DNA of 16,972 nt from Candidatus Peribacterales bacterium (GTDB taxonomy: Bacteria; Patescibacteriota; Gracilibacteria; Peribacterales; Peribacteraceae): contig JAKFXO010000126.1 in NCBI GenBank assembly GCA_021731345.1, forward strand, positions 1 through 16,972, in the 5' to 3' direction. The notes under the pieces are model-generated. The model ran no database searches and was not told the origin of the DNA. It was given only the letters and a program-made list of their open reading frames with translations. This document shows, piece after piece, positions 1-6,935 of this stretch. A program made the position numbers and the translations under genes. The first letter of the stretch is position 1; each line of letters starts with the position of its first letter.

Positions 1-614
1 GGGTCATACGCGATCTCTCCCGTCCGTGAGCTATTGAGTAGGAGCGGGCGCAGAAGCCCAATCGGTTTCATCGTTGGATGCGCCTTACTCCGCGCGGGCT
101 TGGGATAGATGATCACGCTCTTGTCCTTCGAGCGATGGAAGGCGTGCGTGCCGACCCAGCCGTAAATAAGCAGCTCATGCTGAGGGAGATAGTCGAGGCG
201 TCCGATGACGGCTTGGGTTTTGACCCAGATGAGGAGCTGCGCGAAATGGCAGCCGCTATCGCGCATGCCTTCTCTGAGCGCGAAGAGCATCTTGTCGGAG
301 TTGAAGATGTAGAACGCATTCTTCTTTGTGAGATTGGGGCGCACAGCGTCGATCCATGTGCGCGTGAACGTGCTGTATTCGTCGTCCTTCTGAACGTGAT
401 CGTTGGCGATCACGTCATGGTGCACCTTCGCATTCGTAAATCCTTCCTTCCCCTCGACGTAGGCGATTCCATACGGTGGGTCTGTCAGGACGAGGGAGAC
501 CTTGAACTTCCCGAGAACACGCCGGACGAAGGTGACGTCCGTACTGTCTCCGCAAGCCAGGATATGGTCTCCCAAACGGAAGACCGAGCCGATGGTGATG
601 GCGGCGTTCTTCAT
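1..614 (-). CDS. DNA methyltransferase (beta-type N4/N6), 3' end cut by window edge
   Basis: I translated this frame by hand from the ATG at 614; it stays open for about 204 codons to the left edge. The product should transfer a methyl group from S-adenosylmethionine to an exocyclic amine of adenine or cytosine in DNA. Visible features are a G-D-x-x-L-x-C-G-D segment (about residues 15-23), the catalytic motif IV DPPYG at about 45-49 and HPTMKP at about 179-184. In beta-type enzymes this last motif comes just before the SAM-binding FxGxGxT motif, which must lie outside the window. The start codon overlaps the stop of the upstream methyltransferase gene as ATGA, so the two are probably translationally coupled. 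There is no Shine-Dalgarno motif. The target base and any partner endonuclease are unknown. Confidence 0.9.
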   Translation of the reverse strand, partial: MKNAAITIGSVFRLGDHILACGDSTDVTFVRRVLGKFKVSLVLTDPPYGIAYVEGKEGFTNAKVHHDVIANDHVQKDDEYSTFTRTWIDAVRPNLTKKNAFYIFNSDKMLFALREGMRDSGCHFAQLLIWVKTQAVIGRLDYLPQHELLIYGWVGTHAFHRSKDKSVIIYPKPARSKAHPTMKPIGLLRPLLLNSSRTGEIAYD

Positions 615-1936
615 GGGCGGGAGACGGAAGGCTTGATGCCGAGCGCCTCCGCGCGGCGGATGATGAGGTCGCAGAAGATGGGTTCGATCTCCATGAGGAA
701 GCACTTGCGCTTCATCTGATGGCACGCCACGAGTGTTGAGCCCGAGCCACCAAACAAATCGATCACGACGTCGCCGGGCTTCGTACAACGCCTGAGTGAC
801 TTCTCATGTAAGGTGGGCGGCTTCTCTGCTGGGTGGGTATATTCCGCGGAGTGCAGGCGCTGCTGGAGCCATATGGAAAAAAGATCGATGACGTCCTCGA
901 TGGCCTTGCTCCCCGAACCGATCTCTTTGTTCAAAAGCTCATGCAAGTTCATGAGGCTCGGGGAGAGGTAGGGCTTGCCGACCGTGCCGTACACGCACAT
1001 CTCCATGCCCTTATTGAAGGCGATTTGGGGAGTCCGTGAGAAGTTGCCCTTCACCCACGCGCAGAGACGCTGGTGCTTGATGTGCAGCTCCCGGAAGAGG
1101 GTTTGCAAAAGCCACACCCAATTTTCGTCACACCAGTAGAAGAGGTGGACGTCTTTCTTGGAGACACTGAGTGCATTCTCGAGTGTGAGGCGGAGGAATG
1201 CCCGGTACTGCTCTTCGGTCTTGGAATCGTTCGTCTTCCCGCCGTAGCGCATCTTCCCGCCGAGCCCCTTGTCGTAATCGAGCGACAGGTTATATGGCGG
1301 ATCGCAGTAGATCATCGCTGGCTGCACCTTGCCGACGAGGCGCTTCACATCTTCCGGCTTCGTTGCATCCCCGCAGAGGAGCACATTGTCGCCAAGGATG
1401 ATCCTGTCGCCGGGTTTTGTTTTGGGCTTCTTGATAGCCGCGAGCTCCTTCTCGATATCGAAGTTGTCATCTTCAGTCTCGAGCATCCCGTCGAAAAACT
1501 TGGAGAGCTCTTCGCCCTGGAATCCCACGTCGAGGAGGGTATCCATATTGAACTCTTTGAGCAGATCCCAGTCCCACTCACCCGTATTCTTATTAAGCCG
1601 GATGTTGAGTTCCTTCTCGCGCTCAAGGGAGGAGATATGGACATAGACCACGGGCACCGTCGCGTACTTGAGCTTTTTTAAGATCTTCAGTCGGAAGTGC
1701 CCGCCGATGACGATGTTCTTTCTGCCGGGTGCTCCGTTCACCACGATCGGTTCCACGACGGAGAAGTTCTGAATGCTCTCGGTGAGATGCCGCTCCTGCT
1801 CCTCGCTATGGGTGCGGGGGTTGTAGGCAGCATCTTTCAGGATGTCCGGAGGCACCCAGACCATCTGGAGGTCGGGCGGGGCATGCTGGCGGGTCGGTGC
1901 GGGTATTCGTTTCTTCGGTCTTCGGCGCTGGGCCAT
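611..1936 (-). CDS. ParB-like domain fused to DNA methyltransferase
   Basis: A 441-residue two-domain protein. Residues ~24-110 resemble a ParB/Srx-like N-terminal domain, with NPR-T at 39-42 and GGHFRLKIL at 78-86 in the place of the ParB GERR box. Residues ~175-435 form a beta-type N4/N6 DNA methyltransferase: LCGDA at 187-191, motif IV DPPYN at 212-216, HPAEKP at 368-373 and the SAM-binding DLFGGSGST at 393-401. All key motifs are present, so the enzyme is probably active. This architecture is common in prophages and integrative elements, where it modifies DNA. The middle region (~115-170) is charged and may be a linker. It is followed directly by a second methyltransferase with an ATGA overlap. 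The start at 1936 has no Shine-Dalgarno motif, and a perfect hairpin lies 9 bases upstream. The recognition site cannot be read from the sequence. Confidence 0.92.
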   Translation of the reverse strand: MAQRRRPKKRIPAPTRQHAPPDLQMVWVPPDILKDAAYNPRTHSEEQERHLTESIQNFSVVEPIVVNGAPGRKNIVIGGHFRLKILKKLKYATVPVVYVHISSLEREKELNIRLNKNTGEWDWDLLKEFNMDTLLDVGFQGEELSKFFDGMLETEDDNFDIEKELAAIKKPKTKPGDRIILGDNVLLCGDATKPEDVKRLVGKVQPAMIYCDPPYNLSLDYDKGLGGKMRYGGKTNDSKTEEQYRAFLRLTLENALSVSKKDVHLFYWCDENWVWLLQTLFRELHIKHQRLCAWVKGNFSRTPQIAFNKGMEMCVYGTVGKPYLSPSLMNLHELLNKEIGSGSKAIEDVIDLFSIWLQQRLHSAEYTHPAEKPPTLHEKSLRRCTKPGDVVIDLFGGSGSTLVACHQMKRKCFLMEIEPIFCDLIIRRAEALGIKPSVSRP

Positions 1937-1945
1937 AGGGAAAGG

Positions 1946-1968
1946 GGTAAAGGATGAAGACCTTTACC
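1946..1968. promoter_or_regulatory. Perfect inverted repeat just upstream of the ParB-methyltransferase
   Basis: GGTAAAGG (1946-1953) and CCTTTACC (1961-1968) are perfect complements separated by a 7-base loop. The repeat ends 9 bases before the start codon at 1936 and lies in the 159-bp gap (1937-2095) behind the uncharacterised gene at 2096-3199. It could be an operator for a dimeric repressor, a binding site for the methyltransferase itself, or an RNA hairpin at the ribosome entry site. There is no U-run, so it is not a terminator. I see no clear -35/-10 pair in the rest of this gap. Confidence 0.5.
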
Positions 1969-2095
1969 GCTGGAGGTCACTGAATTTATTTGGCAAGACA
2001 GAAAAGCACGGAAATGACTCTTTCCGCTCTTTCCTGAGAAAAGAAATCCGTTGCACGGTCACATTCTCATGGTCCAAGTCGCTCTCTGGTCAAAA

Positions 2096-3199
2096 TCAGT
2101 GACCTCGTTCGTGACCTTTTTGAGTATGGTATGACGGCATGAATCCGACATCATCCCAGCGAGTGAGATCGGTATTGATGCGCCAGAGGCCTTTCACTTT
2201 TGTGAAGAGAGGCTTCGCGTGATGTTTCTTGCAGATCGCCTGCATACGGCTCATACGGTTGGCAATCGAGCGGCGGCCCGTGGCGATGCATTGGGCATCC
2301 GGTGCCAAGTTCCTGGCGAGCTCCGTTGCGTTCGCCCACGGCTGCCCTGGACGCTTCCCGATCCGGCGCATGTATTGGACGATCTCGATGGACTGCGGGG
2401 TGACGCCGTCCTTCTCTTTGATCCAATAACCCGCCTGCACGAGAATCAGCAGGCCGGATTTGAAGGGCGCGTAGAGAGCGATGGCCTCGTCGATGAGTTC
2501 CGCTTCTTCTGGGAGTCCTTCAAGAATCTCCAAGCCATCGTGCAAAAAGATTTTCTGCAGGAAAAGTGGCGCAGAGGGTTTCTGTGCTTCAGGGATGGCC
2601 ACGGGTTCCTCGGTTGCGAGAGGAGCACTAGCTTCCCTTCGCATGCTTGGTACAGAGAAATCCACCGGATCGAACGTGAGGTCTTCCCGGATGATCTCCT
2701 CCACAGGCAGCATCGTGCCGTAGGTACGGCACTCTCCCGCTGGCGGCATGAACGTATCGGGGAGGACCAAGTCTCTGAAAATGATGCGATCCTGCAGAAC
2801 GGAGAGGTGCTCGGTGAAATCGGGGAGTTGCAGGAGGGACTCCGACATTCTCTCTACGGTGAGGCGACTCTGCTCGAGCATGTTTAGGAAACTGCTGCTC
2901 ATGACGACCGACTGGATGGTCTTTTGGGCCTGCTCCCAGCTCTTGCGGGAGGCATCGATCATGGCGGAGAAGCGGGTGGTGTAATCGAGGCTGCTTTGGA
3001 CCAGCTCCTCATACCGTTTCGTTGTATGCGCAAGTTCCGCCCAGTCGATCTGCGGCAGGCGGTATGTCGCCATCTGATCAACGATTTTGCTTTGGAACTT
3101 CGCCGTTTCCTCGACCGTCCGAATGAGGTTGGACGGGTTGAACGCATGCGGGAAGCGGATATGGCCGAGTGGGTTTCTCTGATCCTCAGGGGCGGACAT
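2096..3199 (-). CDS. Uncharacterised protein, helical N-terminus and basic C-terminal domain
   Basis: I do not recognise this 367-residue protein. Residues ~25-145 are rich in charged and heptad-like positions and look largely helical, possibly coiled coil. Residues ~184-211 are rich in Pro, Ala and Glu and read as a flexible linker. Residues ~212-367 form a separate domain that becomes basic (RRIGKR at 278-283, then an Arg/Lys/His-rich stretch around 309-328) and could be a winged-helix nucleic-acid binder. No signal peptide or membrane segment is visible. It precedes the two methyltransferases on the same strand with a 159-bp gap, so it may belong to the same mobile-element module. The start at 3199 is supported by a good promoter whose -10 box ends 7 bases before the ATG, implying a leaderless mRNA. 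Confidence 0.8.
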   Translation of the reverse strand: MSAPEDQRNPLGHIRFPHAFNPSNLIRTVEETAKFQSKIVDQMATYRLPQIDWAELAHTTKRYEELVQSSLDYTTRFSAMIDASRKSWEQAQKTIQSVVMSSSFLNMLEQSRLTVERMSESLLQLPDFTEHLSVLQDRIIFRDLVLPDTFMPPAGECRTYGTMLPVEEIIREDLTFDPVDFSVPSMRREASAPLATEEPVAIPEAQKPSAPLFLQKIFLHDGLEILEGLPEEAELIDEAIALYAPFKSGLLILVQAGYWIKEKDGVTPQSIEIVQYMRRIGKRPGQPWANATELARNLAPDAQCIATGRRSIANRMSRMQAICKKHHAKPLFTKVKGLWRINTDLTRWDDVGFMPSYHTQKGHERGH

Positions 3200-3206
3200 G
3201 GTTGCC

Positions 3207-3234
3207 AGTATATGTGTTATGGTTCCACTCTCAA
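3207..3234 (-). promoter_or_regulatory. Sigma70-like promoter for leaderless transcription of the gene at 2096-3199
   Basis: On the minus strand TTGAGA (3234-3229, five of six matches to TTGACA) is followed after 16 bases by TATACT (3212-3207, five of six matches to TATAAT), then 7 bases and the ATG at 3199. The expected transcription start falls on or beside the start codon. This is the best-formed promoter in the window. Confidence 0.65.
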
Positions 3235-3289
3235 AACTGCAGACGGATGTTTCTTAGATTCATGGCTCCTCTCAGCGAAACTCAGAGTC

Positions 3290-4048
3290 TCATATCACGC
3301 TAATTTCCATACCATCTTCTGCCAGAGTTGTGCTTGGATATTGCTGCAAAAATGAACGAGCGGCATCCACTCTTCTTTGTAAAATATGAGTGATCAGTAC
3401 TCTATGAACATTACAGCGTTGCGCTAGATGCATCACCTGCTCAAGGGTGTAATGATTCTCACATGGAAACTCAGCTCCCGCTTCGATCAGTAAAACGGTG
3501 GCATCGCGTACGGCATCTTCAAATGAAGATTCTTGATCGGAACCGATATCGCCCGGATACACCAAGGACTTTCCTTCGGCCGTCAGTCGATAGCCAGTGC
3601 TGGGGAACCACGGAACGTGTTTTGTGGGGAACTGCGCAAGAGAGATTGGACCTACATCGATGGATTCACCGTGCGTGTATTCATGGAATGTAAGCGGATA
3701 TTCTTCGCTCGGTTCGGGCCACATCACCTCCCTGAGCTTACGGAAACGATCTTGGGTACTGACAGGTCCGATGATCGACAAAGCCCGGTGCTCGCGGCCG
3801 CATTTGCGGTCATCCACAAAACGGGCATGAACCAAGGGCAGCAAATCGCCGAAGTGATCAGTATGGAAATGCGTGATAGCGACCGCATCAATGCTGTGCA
3901 AATCCACGCCAAAATCGATCAGACGGGCAATAGTGGTATGGCCGCAATCCAGCAAGATACGGGCTGTTCCATGCTCCACGAGATACCCGGAAGGACGTCG
4001 ATCCTTTGTGGGCATCATGGTGCCGGAGCCGAGAATGCGTAGCTGCAT
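3290..4048 (-). CDS. Metallo-beta-lactamase-fold hydrolase, RNase Z-like family
   Basis: A 252-residue zinc-dependent hydrolase when started at the ATG at 4048. The N-terminus LRILGSGT is the usual first strand of RNase Z-like proteins. Metal ligands are visible: HFHTDH at 60-65, H144, D167 in YPGDIG, and H221 in THIL; the ENHYT segment near H199 is also typical of the family. RNase Z proteins process tRNA 3' ends, but the family includes phosphodiesterases and other hydrolases, and this protein lacks a clear long exosite arm, so the substrate is uncertain. Upstream in-frame ATGs at 4069 and 4066 would add seven or six residues. I prefer 4048 because the LGSG strand follows immediately and a TATGCT box sits 6 bases upstream. 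The gene diverges from the HAD gene at 4099. Confidence 0.9.
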   Translation of the reverse strand: MQLRILGSGTMMPTKDRRPSGYLVEHGTARILLDCGHTTIARLIDFGVDLHSIDAVAITHFHTDHFGDLLPLVHARFVDDRKCGREHRALSIIGPVSTQDRFRKLREVMWPEPSEEYPLTFHEYTHGESIDVGPISLAQFPTKHVPWFPSTGYRLTAEGKSLVYPGDIGSDQESSFEDAVRDATVLLIEAGAEFPCENHYTLEQVMHLAQRCNVHRVLITHILQRRVDAARSFLQQYPSTTLAEDGMEISVI

Positions 4049-4054
4049 GGTCAA

Positions 4055-4060
4055 AGCATA
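4055..4060 (-). promoter_or_regulatory. -10-like box for the MBL-fold gene
   Basis: TATGCT on the minus strand is followed by 6 bases and the ATG at 4048, consistent with a leaderless transcript. No good -35 element is seen at 16-18 bases spacing. It shares a 50-bp divergent intergenic region with the box at 4087-4092. Confidence 0.4.
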
Positions 4061-4086
4061 TCTCATCATTTTTGGCGATTCATCTG

Positions 4087-4092
4087 TATGAT
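4087..4092 (+). promoter_or_regulatory. -10-like box for the HAD gene at 4099
   Basis: TATGAT (five of six matches to TATAAT) is followed by 6 bases and the ATG at 4099, the spacing expected for a leaderless mRNA. There is no convincing -35 element and no Shine-Dalgarno motif before the ATG. Confidence 0.45.
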
Positions 4093-4098
4093 GGACGC

Positions 4099-4773
4099 AT
4101 GATCAAAGCCGTCATTTTTGACATGGATGGAGTCATCATCGATAGCGAACCTCTTCACGACCAAGCTTCCAAGCTCATGTTTGAGCGGATGACTGGTAGA
4201 GCAGGAGATCAGATTCACGATGATCTCGTGGCATATCGTGGAAGAACTGAGCGTGATTTCTGGTCGCACATGCGTGAGAAGTACGCACTCGCCGCTCTCG
4301 CCGAAGAGCTGGCTAGACAGGAGGAGGAAGGATTTTTTGAAATTCTGTCCTCTTCCCCAAACGTACGTCCGATTGAAGGCATCGCTGAATTAGCAGCTCG
4401 TCTTCGTTCTTCCTATCCACTCGCTTTAGCCTCCTCTTCGTCGCATATCGTGATCAGCAGAGTTCTTGCGCGGTTGGAATTGAGAAACGTTTTTGCAGAG
4501 GTGGTGAGCGGAGACGATGTACAACACGGGAAGCCTGCTCCTGATATTTTTGTTCTCGCCGCCACGCGGCTGGGCATCGATGCAGGAAACTGCCTGGTCA
4601 TTGAAGACTCGCATCATGGGGTAGCGGCTGCGAAAGCTGCGGGCATGAAATGCTTGGGCTTCCGCGGCACCCCTCACAATCGCAACGATCTCTCAAAAGC
4701 AGATTTAATAGTCCATGGACTGCAGGATGCCGCTCTGCTGCAACTGCGTGAGCAATTTGCACTTCAGTTATAG
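4099..4773 (+). CDS. HAD-family hydrolase, beta-phosphoglucomutase/phosphatase-like
   Basis: A 224-residue HAD subfamily IA protein. Motif I is DMDG (D8 nucleophile, D10 acid/base), motif II is the serine run at 112-115, motif III is K145 in GKPAPD, and motif IV is E169-D170 in VIEDS. An alpha-helical cap lies between motifs I and II (~16-90). The IDSEP segment after motif I and the GKPAPDIF and EDSHHG segments are typical of the beta-phosphoglucomutase/sugar-phosphate phosphatase branch. The substrate is probably a phosphorylated sugar, but members of this branch cannot be told apart by motifs alone. The start is chosen because the first strand begins at once and a TATGAT box sits 6 bases upstream. 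The gene is followed by a 105-bp gap and the class I aldolase, which has its own promoter. Confidence 0.9.
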   Translation: MIKAVIFDMDGVIIDSEPLHDQASKLMFERMTGRAGDQIHDDLVAYRGRTERDFWSHMREKYALAALAEELARQEEEGFFEILSSSPNVRPIEGIAELAARLRSSYPLALASSSSHIVISRVLARLELRNVFAEVVSGDDVQHGKPAPDIFVLAATRLGIDAGNCLVIEDSHHGVAAAKAAGMKCLGFRGTPHNRNDLSKADLIVHGLQDAALLQLREQFALQL

Positions 4774-4817
4774 AACCAATTCATATTTTCTCAAGGATAT
4801 GACAAAAAGTAACATAT

Positions 4818-4846
4818 TTGCTTTAAAGGCAACTACTGCTTAAAAT
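4818..4846 (+). promoter_or_regulatory. Possible promoter of the class I aldolase gene
   Basis: TTGCTT (4818-4823) and TAAAAT (4841-4846) are separated by 17 bases in the AT-rich 105-bp gap 4774-4878. Initiation near 4853 would give a leader of roughly 25 bases without a Shine-Dalgarno motif before the ATG at 4879. No terminator hairpin is visible after the HAD gene, so read-through from it is also possible. Confidence 0.4.
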
Positions 4847-4878
4847 GTGCATGATTTATCCGTTCCCTTCCAACTATT

Positions 4879-5934
4879 ATGCTGCAGCTCAACGAGCATC
4901 AAACAGAAAGACTTGAACAAACATTGGCAAATCTCAAGGAAGGGAACGTGTGTGCGTTGGACGAGAGCGTCGGCTCTGCAAATAAGATGCTCGAGCGTCT
5001 TGGCGTTCCGGCAACACCGGAAGCCCGCAGGGAATATCGTCGTATTCTCTTCGGAACACAAAACTTCGAATCGCTCTATAAGGGTGTCATTCTTACGACG
5101 GAACTCATGGATGCAACCGTCGCTGATGGGAGTGATGTGACATTCCCTGAATTTCTTGAGCAAAACGGCCAGACGACGATCGTGAAGATCGATCAGGGTA
5201 TGCGAGAGGTTCCAGGCTTTGGCGGCGGGAAGATCATGAAAGGAACGGAAACAATGGCAAAGGATCTTCAGACATATTTTGACCGCAGCGGAGGACGTGT
5301 GAGAGGAGCCAAGGCCCGCCAAGAACTCCGCGTGGGAGAATCCGCTTATATTATCGACCGAGGCATGGATCAGCTCGCCCAGATGGCGGCTGAGTGTCAG
5401 GCTTTCCACGATTCCATCCTGCTTTTGCTGGAACCCGAAGTGCTCCGCACGGGCACGCATGGCATCGATGATCATGCCCGCACTTCCGCCCAGGCATTGA
5501 GAGCTTTGGATAAGTATCTGGATGAGGCAGGCGTACGAAAGGATCTTGTCACCATCAAGACCAATGCACTCTCTGCCGGTGAAAAAGCACCCGTGCAAGC
5601 TACTCCGGAAGAGGTCGGCGAACGCACCGTGCAGCTTTGGCAGGAAGAGATCGATAAACAAGTGGAGCTTGTTCTTATGCTTTCCGGAGGATTGAGTGAT
5701 GTGGTTAGCACGGAGTATTTCAACGCGATTGTTCAAGCGGCAGAGCACAAGAAGGCAGGATTCAAGGTGACTTCTTCCTTCGGTCGTGCAGCTCATCGCA
5801 AGCCCGTGGAGCTTTGGAGCGCAGATCAAGCCGCAAATGTCGGACTGGCACAGGAAGCTTTCACCATCAACGCCGCCCAGAATGAATTGGCAAGGAAAGG
5901 GCAATACGTTGCCGAGAACGATCCTCGCCGCTAA
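4879..5934 (+). CDS. Class I fructose-bisphosphate aldolase (Schiff-base type)
   Basis: A 351-residue cytosolic enzyme that cleaves fructose 1,6-bisphosphate to dihydroxyacetone phosphate and glyceraldehyde 3-phosphate (glycolysis and gluconeogenesis). The length fits the eukaryotic-type class I family, and its landmarks occur in order: ALDES at 26-30 (D28), KIDQG at 103-107, a lysine at 145, LLEPE at 183-187, the Schiff-base lysine K227 in TIKTN, the phosphate-binding LSGG at 268-271 and FGRA at 301-304 (R303). Numbering tracks the rabbit muscle enzyme closely. The tryptophan that usually follows K146 in the animal enzymes is an alanine here, and the C-terminal tyrosine tail is absent. It is a single-gene unit ending in a strong terminator. 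Bacteria more often use the metal-dependent class II enzyme, so this type is a useful lineage clue. Confidence 0.95.
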   Translation: MLQLNEHQTERLEQTLANLKEGNVCALDESVGSANKMLERLGVPATPEARREYRRILFGTQNFESLYKGVILTTELMDATVADGSDVTFPEFLEQNGQTTIVKIDQGMREVPGFGGGKIMKGTETMAKDLQTYFDRSGGRVRGAKARQELRVGESAYIIDRGMDQLAQMAAECQAFHDSILLLLEPEVLRTGTHGIDDHARTSAQALRALDKYLDEAGVRKDLVTIKTNALSAGEKAPVQATPEEVGERTVQLWQEEIDKQVELVLMLSGGLSDVVSTEYFNAIVQAAEHKKAGFKVTSSFGRAAHRKPVELWSADQAANVGLAQEAFTINAAQNELARKGQYVAENDPRR

Positions 5935-5940
5935 TCCATC

Positions 5941-5971
5941 AAAAAGCATAGTCTCCGGGCTATGCTTTTTT
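5941..5971. terminator. Bidirectional rho-independent terminator
   Basis: AAAAAGCATAG (5941-5951), an 8-base loop and CTATGCTTTTT (5960-5970, followed by one more T) form an 11-bp stem with a T-run on the plus strand and a mirror T-run on the minus strand. It lies in the 44-bp gap between the aldolase stop (5934) and the convergent methyltransferase stop (5979), so it can end both transcripts. Confidence 0.9.
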
Positions 5972-5978
5972 GTTGTGG

Positions 5979-6935
5979 TTATTTTTGGGCAACGACATCA
6001 ATACGTTCGTCCGTGGAGTGATCTGGACGCTCATTCGTTCTCACTCTTCTGAAAAGCATTTTCGGAAAGACGGATTGAATGACAGCCACAAAACTGTCGG
6101 CTTCTTCAAACCACCGGCATTGACCATCGATGCAAAGACGTGAATTGCCAGTCTCCCATTCTTCCAGAAGAATCCCCGACGTATTAAAGAATGAAGCAGG
6201 CGTTTTGACAGATGCGCCGACCATTCCTTCCTCTGTGAGGAGGCTATCGGAAATCTGCTGAAGATATGCCAGCAATTGGCGTCTGGGAAAAAGATGCAGA
6301 ACGGAATTCCATGTGACCATGTCAACGGAATGGGCCAATTCTGGATGCAAATTCAGTAGGTCCTTCATATCCGTACAAGTTGCGATAATGCGAGCTTGCA
6401 ATTGCTCATCCAAGCCGCGCACACGCTCCGAAAATTTTCCGACTATGAACGGGGAACTATCGATGCCGATGGCGCGCTTGGCTCCTGCCTCCGCATACCC
6501 GATGGCATCTCTGCCATTGCCGCATCCCACATCTACGACCGTTCGCCCTTGCACAAATTTCTCCGCAATGATCGCCTTCGCGAACGTGCTCGGTCGGGCT
6601 GCAGAGCTGAATTCATACCCGCAATTCGCATGCACATCGTCATAGGGCACGGGAGATTGCAGGCCGCAAAGTTCTTTCAGGAGCCGCGCTTCAGGATGCA
6701 GTCCTCTGGTTTCATGCAGCACGCTCAATTCTTGAATGGAATAAATGACTGCTGCTACCGAAGATGTTTTTGATCGAACATGCTGTAGTAATGAGGCAAT
6801 AGTATGAGTAGTGGCGGGAAGCCAATTTTGTACATCAATAGAAGGCACATGCGATTCTTCAGATGGAGCATTATCCATTACCGGTGAAAAGCCATTGGCA
6901 ATAAGTAGATCTTCAAAAAAAGGTGGCTTATCCAT
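5979..6935 (-). CDS. Class I SAM-dependent methyltransferase, small-molecule type
   Basis: A 318-residue protein. The Rossmann-like core begins at ~130 with SAM motif I VVDVGCGNG (133-141) and the acidic end of strand 2, GIDSS (157-161, D159), followed by TWNSVLHLF (208-216) in the motif IV region. The ~110 residues before the core are not recognised and may bind the substrate. The C-terminal part (~245-318) carries further strands. It is the last gene of the operon starting at 10738. I place the start at 6935 (MDKPPF), where the ATG overlaps the upstream kinase stop by 8 bases, rather than at the upstream in-frame start at 6968. There is no DPPY motif, so it is unlikely to be a DNA amino-methyltransferase. 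The acceptor is unknown; context suggests a phosphorylated or nucleotide-linked intermediate, which is an inference. Confidence 0.88.
   Translation of the reverse strand: MDKPPFFEDLLIANGFSPVMDNAPSEESHVPSIDVQNWLPATTHTIASLLQHVRSKTSSVAAVIYSIQELSVLHETRGLHPEARLLKELCGLQSPVPYDDVHANCGYEFSSAARPSTFAKAIIAEKFVQGRTVVDVGCGNGRDAIGYAEAGAKRAIGIDSSPFIVGKFSERVRGLDEQLQARIIATCTDMKDLLNLHPELAHSVDMVTWNSVLHLFPRRQLLAYLQQISDSLLTEEGMVGASVKTPASFFNTSGILLEEWETGNSRLCIDGQCRWFEEADSFVAVIQSVFPKMLFRRVRTNERPDHSTDERIDVVAQK

Noticed and set aside
78..719. 213-codon plus-strand open frame at the left edge
   Set aside because: The minus strand here encodes a methyltransferase with DPPYG and HPTMKP; the plus frame is its shadow.
1073..1681. 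202-codon plus-strand open frame inside the ParB-methyltransferase gene
   Set aside because: It is antisense to the DPPY and ParB regions, which are clearly coding on the minus strand.
2219..2887. 222-codon plus-strand open frame opposite the uncharacterised gene at 2096-3199
   Set aside because: The minus frame is longer, has a good promoter and sits in line with the next genes; the plus frame has neither a promoter nor motifs. Neither protein is recognised, so a small doubt remains.
4774..4878. Possible riboswitch or small RNA in the gap before the aldolase
   Set aside because: The gap is 105 bases, AT-rich, and shows no stable stem-loop; only a promoter-like pair is supported.
4840..5949. 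369-codon open frame on the minus strand covering the whole aldolase gene
   Set aside because: The plus strand carries every class I aldolase active-site motif in order; the antisense frame has no recognisable motif and mirrors the codon pattern.
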